DNA from: Asaia lannensis NBRC 102526
GTDB lineage: Bacteria; Pseudomonadota; Alphaproteobacteria; Acetobacterales; Acetobacteraceae
NCBI RefSeq assembly: GCF_024054035.1
Contig: NZ_JAMXQU010000004.1
Coordinates: 62,001 to 126,000, forward strand
Length of the DNA stretch: 64,000 nucleotides
Direction of reading: 5' to 3'
Shown piece by piece: positions 35,706-45,422 of the stretch. Numbering within the stretch: position 1 is the first letter of the stretch; the number at the start of each line of letters is the position of its first letter. The notes under the pieces were generated by a model. That model worked only from the letters and a program-made list of their open reading frames with translations. It was not told where the DNA came from and made no database searches. Position numbers and translations under genes: made by a program.

Positions 35706-38700
35706 TCAGACGGTGAAGTATTTGGCGCGTGGATTGAGCATGACCAGTGCGGAAGTCGATTGCTCGGGATGGAGCTGGTAGCCGTCCGAAAGCGACACGC
35801 CAATGCGTTCGGCATCGAGCAGCTTCAGAATGGGCTCCTGATCTTCAAGGCGTGGGCATGCCGGGTAGCCGAACGAGTAGCGCGAGCCGCGATAGGATTG
35901 TGCCAGCATCTTTTCCATGTCGCGATCGTCTTCACCGGCAAAGCCGAGCTCGGCCCGGATACGCTTGTGGGTATATTCCGCCATCGCTTCGGCCATCTCC
36001 ACCGAGAGCCCGTGCAGGTAAAGATAATCCTGATAACGGTTGGCCTCGAACCAGTCCCGCGCCAGATCCGATGCCTTCTGACCGACCGTCACGACCTGAA
36101 GTCCCACCACGTCGCGCTGGGCATCGTCGATATCGCGCACGAAATCCGCAATGCATTCGCCGTCTTCGCGCGGCTGGCGAGGCAGGGCAAAGCGCGCGGC
36201 CTCCGTCACGCCATCTTCATGGAACAGCACAAGATCGTTGCCTTCACCGGCAGCCTTCCAGTAGCCGTATATGGCCTGAGGCTTGAGAATGGCCTCTTCC
36301 GCGCAAAGTGCCAGCATACGCTTGAGCACGGGGCGGAGCTCCTGCTTGGCGTAGACCATGAACTCTTCGAGCGAGCGTCCCTGCTTACGGAAGCCCCACT
36401 GGAACTGGTACAGCGAGCGCTCATTCAGGAAGGGCAGCACGGCAGCAGGCGTGGCCTCGACGACGCGTGCGCCCCAGAAAGGCGGTACGGGCACCGGCTC
36501 GCCACCGGCCACACGGTTGCGGCGCGCGCGTGCGGCCTCCTTGTCTATGGGGGCGAAGCCGCGTGTCTCGGCCAGCTCCGGCGCACGTTCGGTCTTGCGC
36601 TGCTTGCCCGCCCGACGTGTCTGGATGGCGCTCAGATAGTCGTCGAACTGGTCGTTCACGACCTTGTCCATTAGCGAAAGCCCATCGAAGGCATCGCGCG
36701 CATAGGCCACACGGCCCGGTGCTTCGATGCCATAGGAGCGGGCGCATTCGTCTTCGACATAATTGCGTGTCAGCGCCGCACCGCCGAGGAAAACCGGAAC
36801 ATCGATGCCCTGTCGCGCCATTTCCTCCAGATTTTCGCGCATGATCACGGTCGATTTCACCAGCAGGCCGGACATGCCGATAGCCTGTGCATTATGCTCG
36901 CGCGCGGCGGCAATCATGTCGGCCAGAGGCACCTTGATGCCGAGATTGATGACGCGATAGCCGTTATTGGTGAGGATGATATCGACGAGGTTCTTGCCGA
37001 TATCGTGCACGTCGCCCTTGACGGTGGCGAGCACCATCGTGCCGCGTGCCTGACCCTCAACGCGCTCCATATAGGGTTCGAGCCAGGCCACGGCGGTTTT
37101 CATGGTTTCTGCCGATTGCAGCACGAAGGGCAGTTGCATCTTGCCTGCGCCGAACAGCTCGCCCACCACCTTCATGCCATCCAGAAGCACGGTATTGATG
37201 ATGTCGAGCGGCGGCATTTCTTCCATGGCGGCGGCCAGATCGTCTTCGATGCCTTTGCGGTCGCCATCGACAATACGATCCTTCAGGCGTTCGGCCGGGG
37301 TTTCGGCGCGTCGTTTCAGCACTGCATCGGCGGCTTTGCGGCCTGCGAAAAGCTCCAGCAGTTTCTGGAGCGGATCGTAGTCCTCGCTGCGTCGGTCGAA
37401 GATCAGATCCTCGGCCACCTTTACTTCCTCAGCAGCAATCAGATGCAGCGGGCGAATCTTGCTGACATGCACGATGGCACCCGTCATGCCCGCCTTGACG
37501 GCATGATCGAGAAAGACCGAGTTCAGAACGGCGCGGGCCGCTGGATTGAGGCCAAAGGAGATGTTCGACAGACCGAGAATGATCTGGATATCGGGGAAGC
37601 GTTCGCGGATCATGCGAATGCCTTCGAGTGTCCAGACACCCAGTTTGCGGTCGTCTTCCACACCGGTGGCAATGGTGAAGGTCAGCGGGTCGATCATCAG
37701 ATCGGATTGCGGCAGACCGTGCTTGGTGCAGGCGAAATCGACCAGACGCTCGGCAATGCGTAGTTTGTCTTCCGGCGTTTTGGCCATGCCCACTTCATCG
37801 ATGGTAAGCGCAATCACCGCAGCCCCGAACTTGCGCGCCAGAATCATGCGGTCTTCGGCATGGCCCTCGCCATCCTCGAAATTGATCGAGTTGATGATGG
37901 GCTTGCCGCCGTGCAGCTTGAGCGCAGCCTCGATGACCGGCGTTTCGGTGGAATCGATCACGAGAGGCGCATTCACCGAGGATGTGAAGCGCGTGACGAC
38001 TTCATTCATCTCGGCGATTTCATTGCGTCCGACGAAGGCTGTGCAGAGATCGAGCGCATTGGAGCCTTCGGCGGCCTGCTCGCGACCGACGGCAACGCAG
38101 CCATCCCAGTCGCCTGCCTCCTGAAGCTCACGCCATTTCTTGGACCCGTTGGCGTTGCAGCGCTCGCCGATGGAGAAATAGGAGTTCTCCTGTCGCAGTG
38201 GCGTCTGGGTGTAGAGGCTGGCTACAGACGGCACCCAGTGATGGATGCGCTTGACCGGAGCCGGGCGATGGCTTGCGCCGCCGCGCTTGCGGAGCATTCC
38301 ATCCAGCGCCTGGATATGGGGCGTGGAGGTACCGCAGCATCCGCCGACCAGATTGAGTCCGTCTTCGACGATGAAGCGCTCGACCCAGCTTGCCATCTCA
38401 CCGGGGGTGAGGGGATAGTGCGTGGTGCCATTCACCAGCTCGGGCAGGCCTGCATTGGGCTGGATGGAAATCAGGCCGGGCCAGTTCTCGGACAGCCATT
38501 TCACGTGTTCCGCCATTTCCTGCGGGCCGGTGGCGCAGTTCATGCCGATAAGCGGCACGTCCAGCGCGTGAATGGTGGTGGCGGCTGCGGCAATATCCGG
38601 GCCGACCAGAAGTGTGCCGGTTGTCTCGACCGTGACCTGCACGAAAATGGGTGCATCCGAACCAAGCTCGCGCCGTGCGGCCTTGGCGGCGTTTACCGCA

Positions 38701-39206
38701 GCCTTGATCTGCAGCGTGTCCTGGCACGTTTCTATAAGGAAAGCATCGACACCGCCATCGATCAGCCCACGGCATTGTTCGATGATGCCGGCTTCGAGCG
38801 TGTCATAATCGATATTGGCCAGGCTGGGGAGTTTGGTGCCCGGACCGATAGAGCCCACGACATAGCGATGACGCCCGTCGCTGAATGTCTCTGCCGCCTC
38901 GCGTGCCAGTTCGGCAGATTTGCGGTTGATCTCACGCGCACGGTCCTGAAGGCCGAATTCGGCAAGCGTGACGATCGAGCCGCCGAATGTATTGGTCTCG
39001 ACCATATCCGCACCGACTTCGAAATAGCCGCGATGGATTTCGCGCACGAGTTCGGGTCGAGAGAGCGTCAGGATTTCGGTGCAGTTCTCCTGCCCCCAGT
39101 AATCGCGCTCGACTTCAAGATCGAGCATCTGAATGCGTGATCCCATACCTCCATCGCAGAGCAGGACATTGTCGCGCAGGGCATCGAGAAGATGGGGGCG
39201 TGTCAT
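35706..39206 (-). CDS. metH: Cobalamin-dependent methionine synthase
   Basis: A 1166-residue, four-module enzyme moving a methyl group from methyltetrahydrofolate to homocysteine through cobalamin. The homocysteine domain has the three zinc cysteines C224, C290 and C291 (N-C-A-T-G and V-G-G-C-C-G-T-S). The pterin domain follows, then the cobalamin module with D-V-H-D-I-G-K-N and its axial histidine, and the SAM-binding reactivation domain near the end (Y-S-F-G-Y-P-A-C-P). All domains are intact. The ATG at 39206 is taken; a GTG at 39239 would add 11 residues. No cobalamin riboswitch is visible upstream. Confidence 0.96.
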   Translation of the reverse strand: MTRPHLLDALRDNVLLCDGGMGSRIQMLDLEVERDYWGQENCTEILTLSRPELVREIHRGYFEVGADMVETNTFGGSIVTLAEFGLQDRAREINRKSAELAREAAETFSDGRHRYVVGSIGPGTKLPSLANIDYDTLEAGIIEQCRGLIDGGVDAFLIETCQDTLQIKAAVNAAKAARRELGSDAPIFVQVTVETTGTLLVGPDIAAAATTIHALDVPLIGMNCATGPQEMAEHVKWLSENWPGLISIQPNAGLPELVNGTTHYPLTPGEMASWVERFIVEDGLNLVGGCCGTSTPHIQALDGMLRKRGGASHRPAPVKRIHHWVPSVASLYTQTPLRQENSYFSIGERCNANGSKKWRELQEAGDWDGCVAVGREQAAEGSNALDLCTAFVGRNEIAEMNEVVTRFTSSVNAPLVIDSTETPVIEAALKLHGGKPIINSINFEDGEGHAEDRMILARKFGAAVIALTIDEVGMAKTPEDKLRIAERLVDFACTKHGLPQSDLMIDPLTFTIATGVEDDRKLGVWTLEGIRMIRERFPDIQIILGLSNISFGLNPAARAVLNSVFLDHAVKAGMTGAIVHVSKIRPLHLIAAEEVKVAEDLIFDRRSEDYDPLQKLLELFAGRKAADAVLKRRAETPAERLKDRIVDGDRKGIEDDLAAAMEEMPPLDIINTVLLDGMKVVGELFGAGKMQLPFVLQSAETMKTAVAWLEPYMERVEGQARGTMVLATVKGDVHDIGKNLVDIILTNNGYRVINLGIKVPLADMIAAAREHNAQAIGMSGLLVKSTVIMRENLEEMARQGIDVPVFLGGAALTRNYVEDECARSYGIEAPGRVAYARDAFDGLSLMDKVVNDQFDDYLSAIQTRRAGKQRKTERAPELAETRGFAPIDKEAARARRNRVAGGEPVPVPPFWGARVVEATPAAVLPFLNERSLYQFQWGFRKQGRSLEEFMVYAKQELRPVLKRMLALCAEEAILKPQAIYGYWKAAGEGNDLVLFHEDGVTEAARFALPRQPREDGECIADFVRDIDDAQRDVVGLQVVTVGQKASDLARDWFEANRYQDYLYLHGLSVEMAEAMAEYTHKRIRAELGFAGEDDRDMEKMLAQSYRGSRYSFGYPACPRLEDQEPILKLLDAERIGVSLSDGYQLHPEQSTSALVMLNPRAKYFTV

Positions 39207-39246
39207 GATGGCAGTGGGTCTCGCTGGAAAATCGGGCACGGATGAA

Positions 39247-39258
39247 GTGTCGCGACAC
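39247..39258. promoter_or_regulatory. 12-base perfect palindrome upstream of metH
   Basis: GTGTCGCGACAC, fully self-complementary, 40 bases before the metH ATG and in the divergent gap shared with the 39361 gene. Could be a regulator site. Confidence 0.35.
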
Positions 39259-39360
39259 AGGGTGCTACGGTTGCATGCCTTTTTTCAGAGGCAGGTGTTT
39301 ATGTCCAGTGTGCGCATGAGCTAGCGTAGTGTCGGCACGGTCGCCGGGAAAGGAAAAGCG

Positions 39361-39729
39361 TTGAGCGTGGATGGGCGTATACCGCTTCTGATTGTGGATG
39401 ACCGCACCGGGATCGACGATGCTGTCATGCATCGCCGGGGCGAGGGCGCTCTTCTCGATATGAGAGAAGACGGTGGTGAGGAGGGATGGCTCGTGCACCG
39501 TCGTCTCGCCTCGGAGGCTGCCGCGTTGTGGAAACATGACCGGTTCTGTGCGTGCTGTGTGGGTCAGCAACCTGTTCAGGCCGCACTCACCCAGCTTTTT
39601 CTGGACCGTGTGCGCGGTGTATGTCCGCATTTTTCATTTGCGGTGCTGTTTTGCGTATCGTGTAGCGCACACGCTCTTCGTGAATTGCTGCAACAAGAAG
39701 TCTTAGTCAGCGCGCGTTACCGAATTTAA
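39361..39729 (+). CDS. Hypothetical cysteine-rich protein
   Basis: A 122-residue protein of unknown function. It starts at a TTG preceded by AAAGGAAA at 8 bases or less. Visible features are I-V-D-D-R-T-G-I, C-A-C-C in the middle (F-C-A-C-C-V-G-Q), C-V-S-C further on, and a C-terminal V-S-A-R-Y-R-I. The paired cysteines could bind a metal. A resemblance to proteins found near CobW-type GTPases in other Acetobacteraceae is from memory and weak. It is divergent from metH and lies 200 bases before the secretion operon. Confidence 0.55.
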   Translation: MSVDGRIPLLIVDDRTGIDDAVMHRRGEGALLDMREDGGEEGWLVHRRLASEAAALWKHDRFCACCVGQQPVQAALTQLFLDRVRGVCPHFSFAVLFCVSCSAHALRELLQQEVLVSARYRI

Positions 39730-39929
39730 ATTCTATGTATTTTTTCTACGATCTGGAGGGAATTTACATAGTTACTGTGACGGAATATGAAGAGATCACC
39801 TGCCGAGGCGAGCGATTTCTATGACTTATGGTGAAAACGGAAGATTCCCGCTCGACAAGGAGAGGGGTTTTCGCGCTATTCGGGCGGTCTGAAGTCTGAG
39901 CGGCTTAGTGAGATACAAGAGGAAGCTTC

Positions 39930-42164
39930 GTGAACCATCGTGATGGCGTCGCTGCGGACAGCGAAACCCAGAACCCCGTCTATATCCGGCTTCGCGCCGC
40001 GATGGCTGCTGCCAAGTTCCATGGTCTGGATCTTGATATGCGCGATTTCGCGGCAGAGCCGGGGGAGGCCTCGCCGTCTCCGGCCTCCCTTGCGCGCTGG
40101 CTGAACGATAACGGTGCCGTGGCCAAGGGGATGCGTATCAAGTGGCGCTATCTCGTTCGCATGCAGAATACGCCGCCCATCGTTCTGATGTTCCGGGACG
40201 GGTCGGCTGCTCTGATGGTGCGGGCCGATCCCGAGAAGAATATTGTCTGGCTGCGCGATCCTCTGGGCGATGAGGGGAGTGTTCCGGTAGCGGTCGATGA
40301 GTTACGCCTCACGCAGGTCTGGACCGGCGATATCCTGCTGGTAAAGAGACGGCGCGATTTGTCCGAAGCCGATGCACCGTTCGACCTGATGTGGTTCGTA
40401 CGCGTTGTTATGCGCGAGAAGCAGTCGCTGCGTGATATCCTGTTTGCATCGATGGTGTTGTCTGTTCTGCAGATCTTTCCGGCGATGATCGTCATGCAGG
40501 TGCTCGACCGTGTGGTGAATTACCACTCCATGTCGACCCTCGTGTCCATCACAGCAATTGTCGTCATTCTCAGCTTCTATGAGACGCTTCTGACTTATGG
40601 GCGCCGCGAACTGACGCTGGTCATGACGACACGCGTTGATACGCGTATCTCGCTTCATGCGTTCAATCGTCTGCTCGCCTTGCCACTCGAATTCTATGAA
40701 CGAGAGCAGACGGGACGTATTCTCGGCCGTTACATGGCGATTTACAAAGTCCGTGACTTCCTTACAGGAAAGCTCATGTCGACCTTTCTCGACATGTTTA
40801 CACTGCTGGTCATCCTGCCGATCCTGTTCTGGATGAGCTCGACACTGGCCTGGATGACGGTAGCCTGTGCCGGTCTGATCGGTCTTGTGATCGTGATTTT
40901 CCTGACGCCTATGACGCGTGTTTACAACAAGATGATCCGTGCAGAGATGGAACGCAGTTCTATCCTATACGAGACCGTCGCGGGTATCCGCACCGTCAAG
41001 ACGCTGGCTCTGGAGCCGACCCGCCGCGAAAAGTGGGATGAGACGACTGCAGATGTCATCCGCTGGAAACTGGCTGCCGGAAGAATGCAGAACTGGCCTG
41101 CGACACTGGTCATGCCGCTCGATATGTTTATCAATCGCGGCATTATCCTTGTGGGCGCCTATCTGATTTTGACGGGTTCGAGCAGCATTCAGCCTGGTGC
41201 GCTCATGGCGTTCATGATGTTGGGTGGCCGTGTTGCCGCGCCTCTCGTCGGGCTGGCAAAAATCCTCGAAGATGTGAATGAGGTCATGACCTCACTGGGT
41301 GAGGCCGGTCTCGTCCTGAACCAGCCGACCGAGACCAAGGCGCTCACCTCGGGTTTGAGGCCGCCGATCAAGGGGGCGCTCTCTTTCTCACAGGTCGATT
41401 TCAGCTATCCCGGCACGACCATCAAGGCGCTGAACGACGTCAATTTCGAGATCCCGGCGGGTACCATGCTCGGTCTTGTTGGGCGTTCGGGCTCGGGTAA
41501 GTCGACCGTAACACGCCTGCTGCAGGGTGTGAGCCGTAGCTACACCGGTTACCTCCGTCTAGACGGGGTCGAGCTCCGAGAAATCAATCTGAGCCATTTG
41601 CGCCGTTCTTTCGGCGTGGTGCTTCAGGACAACTTCCTTTTCCGTGGCACGGTGCGCGATAACATTACAGCGGGCCGTCCGGGCTATACGATGGATGACG
41701 TCATCCGCGCGGCACGCCTCGCCGGTGCCGAGGAATTCATCGACCGCATGCCTGCGGGATACGACACGCCGATCGAGGAAGGCTCCACCAATATCTCGGG
41801 TGGACAAAGGCAGCGCCTTGCTATTGCGCGCGCCGTGATCAGCGATCCCAAGCTCATGATCCTCGATGAAGCGACATCTGCGCTCGATCCCGAGAGTGAA
41901 GCGCTGGTCAATGCCAATCTGCAGCGTATCGGCAAGGGGCGTACGATGGTTATCGTCTCCCACCGCCTGTCATCGCTGGTCGACTGTCATCAGATCTGCG
42001 TCATGGACAAGGGCAAGGTTGTCGATGTGGCGCCCCATAACGTGCTGCTCGAACGTTGCGAGATCTATCGCATGCTCTGGATGCAACAGAACCGTCATGA
42101 ACATAGCACCCGTAACCAAGGCACCGATCACAACGATGATCCCATGCTGATGGATGAGGAATAA
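39930..42164 (+). CDS. Type I secretion ABC exporter with inactive C39-like domain (HlyB type)
   Basis: A 744-residue inner-membrane exporter. Residues 1 to about 145 form a C39 peptidase-like domain with no catalytic cysteine at its start, so it recognises but does not cleave the substrate, as in HlyB. Six membrane helices follow (about 165-430), then an ABC domain with Walker A G-R-S-G-S-G-K-S-T (518-526), signature I-S-G-G-Q (622-626) and Walker B M-I-L-D-E. The start is GTG at 39930 after GAGGAAG. Three bases separate it from the HlyD gene. No outer-membrane channel or substrate is adjacent. Confidence 0.92.
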   Translation: MNHRDGVAADSETQNPVYIRLRAAMAAAKFHGLDLDMRDFAAEPGEASPSPASLARWLNDNGAVAKGMRIKWRYLVRMQNTPPIVLMFRDGSAALMVRADPEKNIVWLRDPLGDEGSVPVAVDELRLTQVWTGDILLVKRRRDLSEADAPFDLMWFVRVVMREKQSLRDILFASMVLSVLQIFPAMIVMQVLDRVVNYHSMSTLVSITAIVVILSFYETLLTYGRRELTLVMTTRVDTRISLHAFNRLLALPLEFYEREQTGRILGRYMAIYKVRDFLTGKLMSTFLDMFTLLVILPILFWMSSTLAWMTVACAGLIGLVIVIFLTPMTRVYNKMIRAEMERSSILYETVAGIRTVKTLALEPTRREKWDETTADVIRWKLAAGRMQNWPATLVMPLDMFINRGIILVGAYLILTGSSSIQPGALMAFMMLGGRVAAPLVGLAKILEDVNEVMTSLGEAGLVLNQPTETKALTSGLRPPIKGALSFSQVDFSYPGTTIKALNDVNFEIPAGTMLGLVGRSGSGKSTVTRLLQGVSRSYTGYLRLDGVELREINLSHLRRSFGVVLQDNFLFRGTVRDNITAGRPGYTMDDVIRAARLAGAEEFIDRMPAGYDTPIEEGSTNISGGQRQRLAIARAVISDPKLMILDEATSALDPESEALVNANLQRIGKGRTMVIVSHRLSSLVDCHQICVMDKGKVVDVAPHNVLLERCEIYRMLWMQQNRHEHSTRNQGTDHNDDPMLMDEE

Positions 42165-42167
42165 GCC

Positions 42168-43637
42168 ATGAGCAACAAGGATATCGTTCCCGAAAGCGGG
42201 AAAGAAGAAGGCAAGAAAGAGGAAACTCGGGAAATCCAGCAGCACGTACCGCGTGCGGCCGATGATCCTTTTTCCCCCCAGGGTCTGCCGATTGCTCTCC
42301 TTGAGTTCCACTCGCCGAGTGCGGCGCTGGTCAACATGCCGCCGACAGCATCGGCACGCTATATTATCTGGCTGGTGAGTGCTCTTTTCATTTCCGGACT
42401 TGTCGCGGCGGCCGTATTCCCCCTCAACAAGGTCGTCAGTACGCCCGGGCGTCTGGTCGCCGTGAGCAATAACCTCGTTATTCAGCCCATGGAAATGTCC
42501 ATTATCCGCTCGATCGACGTGGAACTGGGGCAGTACGTCAAAAAAGGTCAGGTACTTGCGCATCTGGATCCGACGATCACCAAGGCAGATATCGTCAATC
42601 TCAAGGCACAACGTGATTCCTATCAGGCGACGATCACGCGGCTGCATGCTGAGGCTGACGGTAAACCCTACACGCCCGACCTGAATGACACATCCTCTGT
42701 GCGTGAAGCAGCAGCCTTTGCGCGCCGCAAAGCCGAATATACGGCGAAGGTCGACCAGTTTGATCAGGAGATTGCCGCGCTGCAAAGCCAGATCACGGGC
42801 TCTCTTGCGAGTGCTGCCATGCATCAGAGTCGTGGGCGTGTCGCTAATGAAGTGCTGCAGATGCGCCGGCGTCTCCAAGCTGATCAGGTGGGTAGCAAGC
42901 TTTCGACGCTGGCCGCACAAAGCGAGTTGATGGACTCGGAGCGCGCGCAGATCGAGGCGCAGCAGACGGCCGCAGCCACCAAAGCCAAGCTGGCCGCCGC
43001 CCAGGCGGAACGCGACGCCTATGTCGAGAACTGGAAGGCGCAGGTTTACACGCAGATCGCCGAGGTGCAGCATCGCCTCGATGAATCCGTCGGCGACTAC
43101 GAGAAAGCCGCTCTGAGAAACAAGCTGGTGGTTCTCAAATCGCCTGACGATGGTGTCGTGCTGAATATTGCCAAGCTGTCTGTCGGGTCGATCATTTCGC
43201 CCGCGCAGGTGCTCATGAGCATCGTGCCGACTGGTGCGGCGCTTGAAGTCGAGGCGGTGCTTAAAGGAAACGATGCCGGTTTCGTCAAGCTGGGCGATCA
43301 TGCATTGCTGAAATTCGCGACGTTTCCCTACACACAGTATGGAGGCGCAGAGGGTACTGTGCGCCTTATCAGCGCCGACTCGTTTACACCGGCAGACATG
43401 AAGGCCGGTGCTACGGGACAGGCGCCGACAGGGGACGAAGACCCTTCGCAGAGTGGCTTCTATCGTGTGCGCCTTCGTATCGACCGCTACACGTTGCACG
43501 GCGTTCCGAGCTTCTTTCATCCAATCCCCGGTATGGCCGTCTCTGCCGATATCCAGGTCGGTAAACGCACCATGCTGCAATATCTCTTCAGCCGCGTTAT
43601 CCCTGCTGCAACGAACGGTATGAGAGAGCCCAACTAG
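42168..43637 (+). CDS. HlyD-family membrane fusion protein
   Basis: A 489-residue periplasmic adaptor joining the ABC exporter to an outer-membrane channel. A cytoplasmic tail of about 60 residues is followed by one membrane helix (about 62-86), a lipoyl half-motif (V-E-L-G-Q-Y-V-K-K-G-Q-V-L-A-H-L-D), a long coiled coil (about 140-330) rich in Ala, Gln and Glu, the second lipoyl half (L-K-S-P-D-D-G-V-V), and a C-terminal barrel. It is part of the secretion operon, 27 bases before the Sel1-repeat gene. Confidence 0.92.
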   Translation: MSNKDIVPESGKEEGKKEETREIQQHVPRAADDPFSPQGLPIALLEFHSPSAALVNMPPTASARYIIWLVSALFISGLVAAAVFPLNKVVSTPGRLVAVSNNLVIQPMEMSIIRSIDVELGQYVKKGQVLAHLDPTITKADIVNLKAQRDSYQATITRLHAEADGKPYTPDLNDTSSVREAAAFARRKAEYTAKVDQFDQEIAALQSQITGSLASAAMHQSRGRVANEVLQMRRRLQADQVGSKLSTLAAQSELMDSERAQIEAQQTAAATKAKLAAAQAERDAYVENWKAQVYTQIAEVQHRLDESVGDYEKAALRNKLVVLKSPDDGVVLNIAKLSVGSIISPAQVLMSIVPTGAALEVEAVLKGNDAGFVKLGDHALLKFATFPYTQYGGAEGTVRLISADSFTPADMKAGATGQAPTGDEDPSQSGFYRVRLRIDRYTLHGVPSFFHPIPGMAVSADIQVGKRTMLQYLFSRVIPAATNGMREPN

Positions 43638-43664
43638 GCCAGCGATGATCCAGAGGAGAGTAGG

Positions 43665-45422
43665 GTGGCTTTGAAAACACGCTTGGCATCGATGGTTTCA
43701 CGCGATGCCAAGCTCAGACACGCGATCACCCAGATCGAATCAGGCGAGAACGCGGTCAAGGGATTTGCTCAGCTTGGCCAGCTGGCTACGCAGGGCAATG
43801 TCGAGGCGCAATACCGTACGGGCAAGGCCTATCTCGAGGGGTGGGGAACGCCCCCAAGTCTCGAGGGCGGCACCCGATGGATAAGAAAGGCTGCCGAGGC
43901 CGGTCACGTTCAGGCCCGGCTTATGCTGGCGACCCTCTATCTCATGGGGTTTCCAGAGGATTTCGATGAAAACCGCCCCACGGTCCTTGCGGATAATCGG
44001 GAGCGAAAACGTATCCCCGATTTCGCTCAGGCTGCCCACTGGAGCCGCCTTGCAGCCGAAGCCGGGCAGCCCGATGCCCAGGCACTGCTGGGCTATGTGC
44101 TGACCAATGGTCCCGAGGATCTGCGCGATCTCCCCCAGGCAAGAGACTGGTATGAAAAAGCTGCTGCAGGCGGTTCAGCCCAGGGGCATCTCGGTCTCGG
44201 CATAGCCCTGCATACGCATCCCGATGGGCCGGATGACGTGAAGCGTGGGACTGCCGAGCTGGATCTTGCGGCGAAAGCCGATCTGGCAACGGCCTTCTAC
44301 TTCCTTGCGTGGATCAATGAGCAGGGAATCGGGCAGGAGCGGGATTTTGCGGCAGCCGCGCGCTATTTCGAGAGGGCCGCAGAGCGGGGTGTCGTCCAGG
44401 CACAGACCCGCTATGCACTGTACCTGTTGCAGGGCAAGGGTGTTGCGAGACGCCTGGATCGGGCAGAAACATGGTTGCGACGCGGCGCCATGGGGGGCGA
44501 TGCGGAAGCGGCGGCACTGCTGGGCGATCTGCATATCCGTGGCGAGGATATGGCGCCCAATTATCTCGAGGCGGCCACCTGGTACCAGATTGCGGCTGAG
44601 CTCGGCCATGGCGCCGCGGCACGTGGGCTCGGACTGCTGTATCTGACCGGGACGGGCGTACAGCGCGATCCTGACGAGGCCGCGAAATGGTTTCGTGTAT
44701 CGGCTGAATGCGGCGATCGCGTTGCTGATGCCGATCTCGGCAATCTTGCCCTGACCGGTGTCGGCAATGAGGAGGATCGCGAGGCCATGCAGAGGCGCTT
44801 CCAAAAGGCCGCTGAAGAGGGCGATCTTGTCGGGGCGTTCAATCTCGGCGTCTGCTACGCGGAAGGCGTTGGAACCACCCGTGACGATTCACAGGCGGCG
44901 TACTGGATGCAGCGCGCAGCCGATGGTGTGGTCAATGCGCAGTACTGGCTGGGTAGAATGCATCTTGAAGGGCGCGGTGTGGCTGAAGATATCGGTCTTG
45001 CCATGCAATGGCTTGAACGGGCTGCGCAGGCGCGCATGCAGGAGGCCATGAGCCTGCTTGCCCAGATTCTGGTTTCAGGTCGGGCGCCCCAGGGGCAGGA
45101 CCATGCCAGGGCCTTGTCCCTGTATCGGCAGGCGGCAGAGCAGGGCAATGTCGATGCCATGTTCTCCGTGGGGGCCATGCTTGGCGGCGGGCACGATGTT
45201 GCAACTGACCGGCACGAAGCACAGCACTGGTTCAGGCTTGCGGCAGAGAGGGGGCATGGTCTGGGTCAGCTGATGCTGGGGCGCTATCTCAAACGGGGCC
45301 TCGCGGGCGAAGTTAATCCGCTGGAGGCGCGTATCTGGCTGGAACGTGCCCAGTCGCAGGGAATCGAGGGCGCCACGGCAGAACTGAGCAAACTCGAACG
45401 GCGCCTCGGTGGACGTGACTGA
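43665..45422 (+). CDS. Sel1-repeat (TPR-like) protein
   Basis: A 585-residue all-helical protein of about thirteen Sel1-like repeats, each of about 36 residues with the G-x-x-Y-x-x-G-x-G-V and A-x-x-W-x-x-x-A-A-x-x-G pattern, for instance A-Q-Y-W-L-G-R-M-H-L-E-G-R-G-V. No signal peptide or catalytic motif. Such proteins act as scaffolds. Its place in the secretion operon suggests a cytoplasmic assembly or glycosylation partner. The GTG start at 43665 has GAGGAG 7 bases upstream; the 3' end overlaps the next gene by 14 bases. Confidence 0.85.
   Translation: MALKTRLASMVSRDAKLRHAITQIESGENAVKGFAQLGQLATQGNVEAQYRTGKAYLEGWGTPPSLEGGTRWIRKAAEAGHVQARLMLATLYLMGFPEDFDENRPTVLADNRERKRIPDFAQAAHWSRLAAEAGQPDAQALLGYVLTNGPEDLRDLPQARDWYEKAAAGGSAQGHLGLGIALHTHPDGPDDVKRGTAELDLAAKADLATAFYFLAWINEQGIGQERDFAAAARYFERAAERGVVQAQTRYALYLLQGKGVARRLDRAETWLRRGAMGGDAEAAALLGDLHIRGEDMAPNYLEAATWYQIAAELGHGAAARGLGLLYLTGTGVQRDPDEAAKWFRVSAECGDRVADADLGNLALTGVGNEEDREAMQRRFQKAAEEGDLVGAFNLGVCYAEGVGTTRDDSQAAYWMQRAADGVVNAQYWLGRMHLEGRGVAEDIGLAMQWLERAAQARMQEAMSLLAQILVSGRAPQGQDHARALSLYRQAAEQGNVDAMFSVGAMLGGGHDVATDRHEAQHWFRLAAERGHGLGQLMLGRYLKRGLAGEVNPLEARIWLERAQSQGIEGATAELSKLERRLGGRD

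Noticed and set aside
41970-43580. A 536-codon minus-strand frame across the secretion genes
   Set aside because: Antisense shadow of the ABC exporter and HlyD genes; low-complexity Arg/His-rich product, no ribosome site, no family resemblance.
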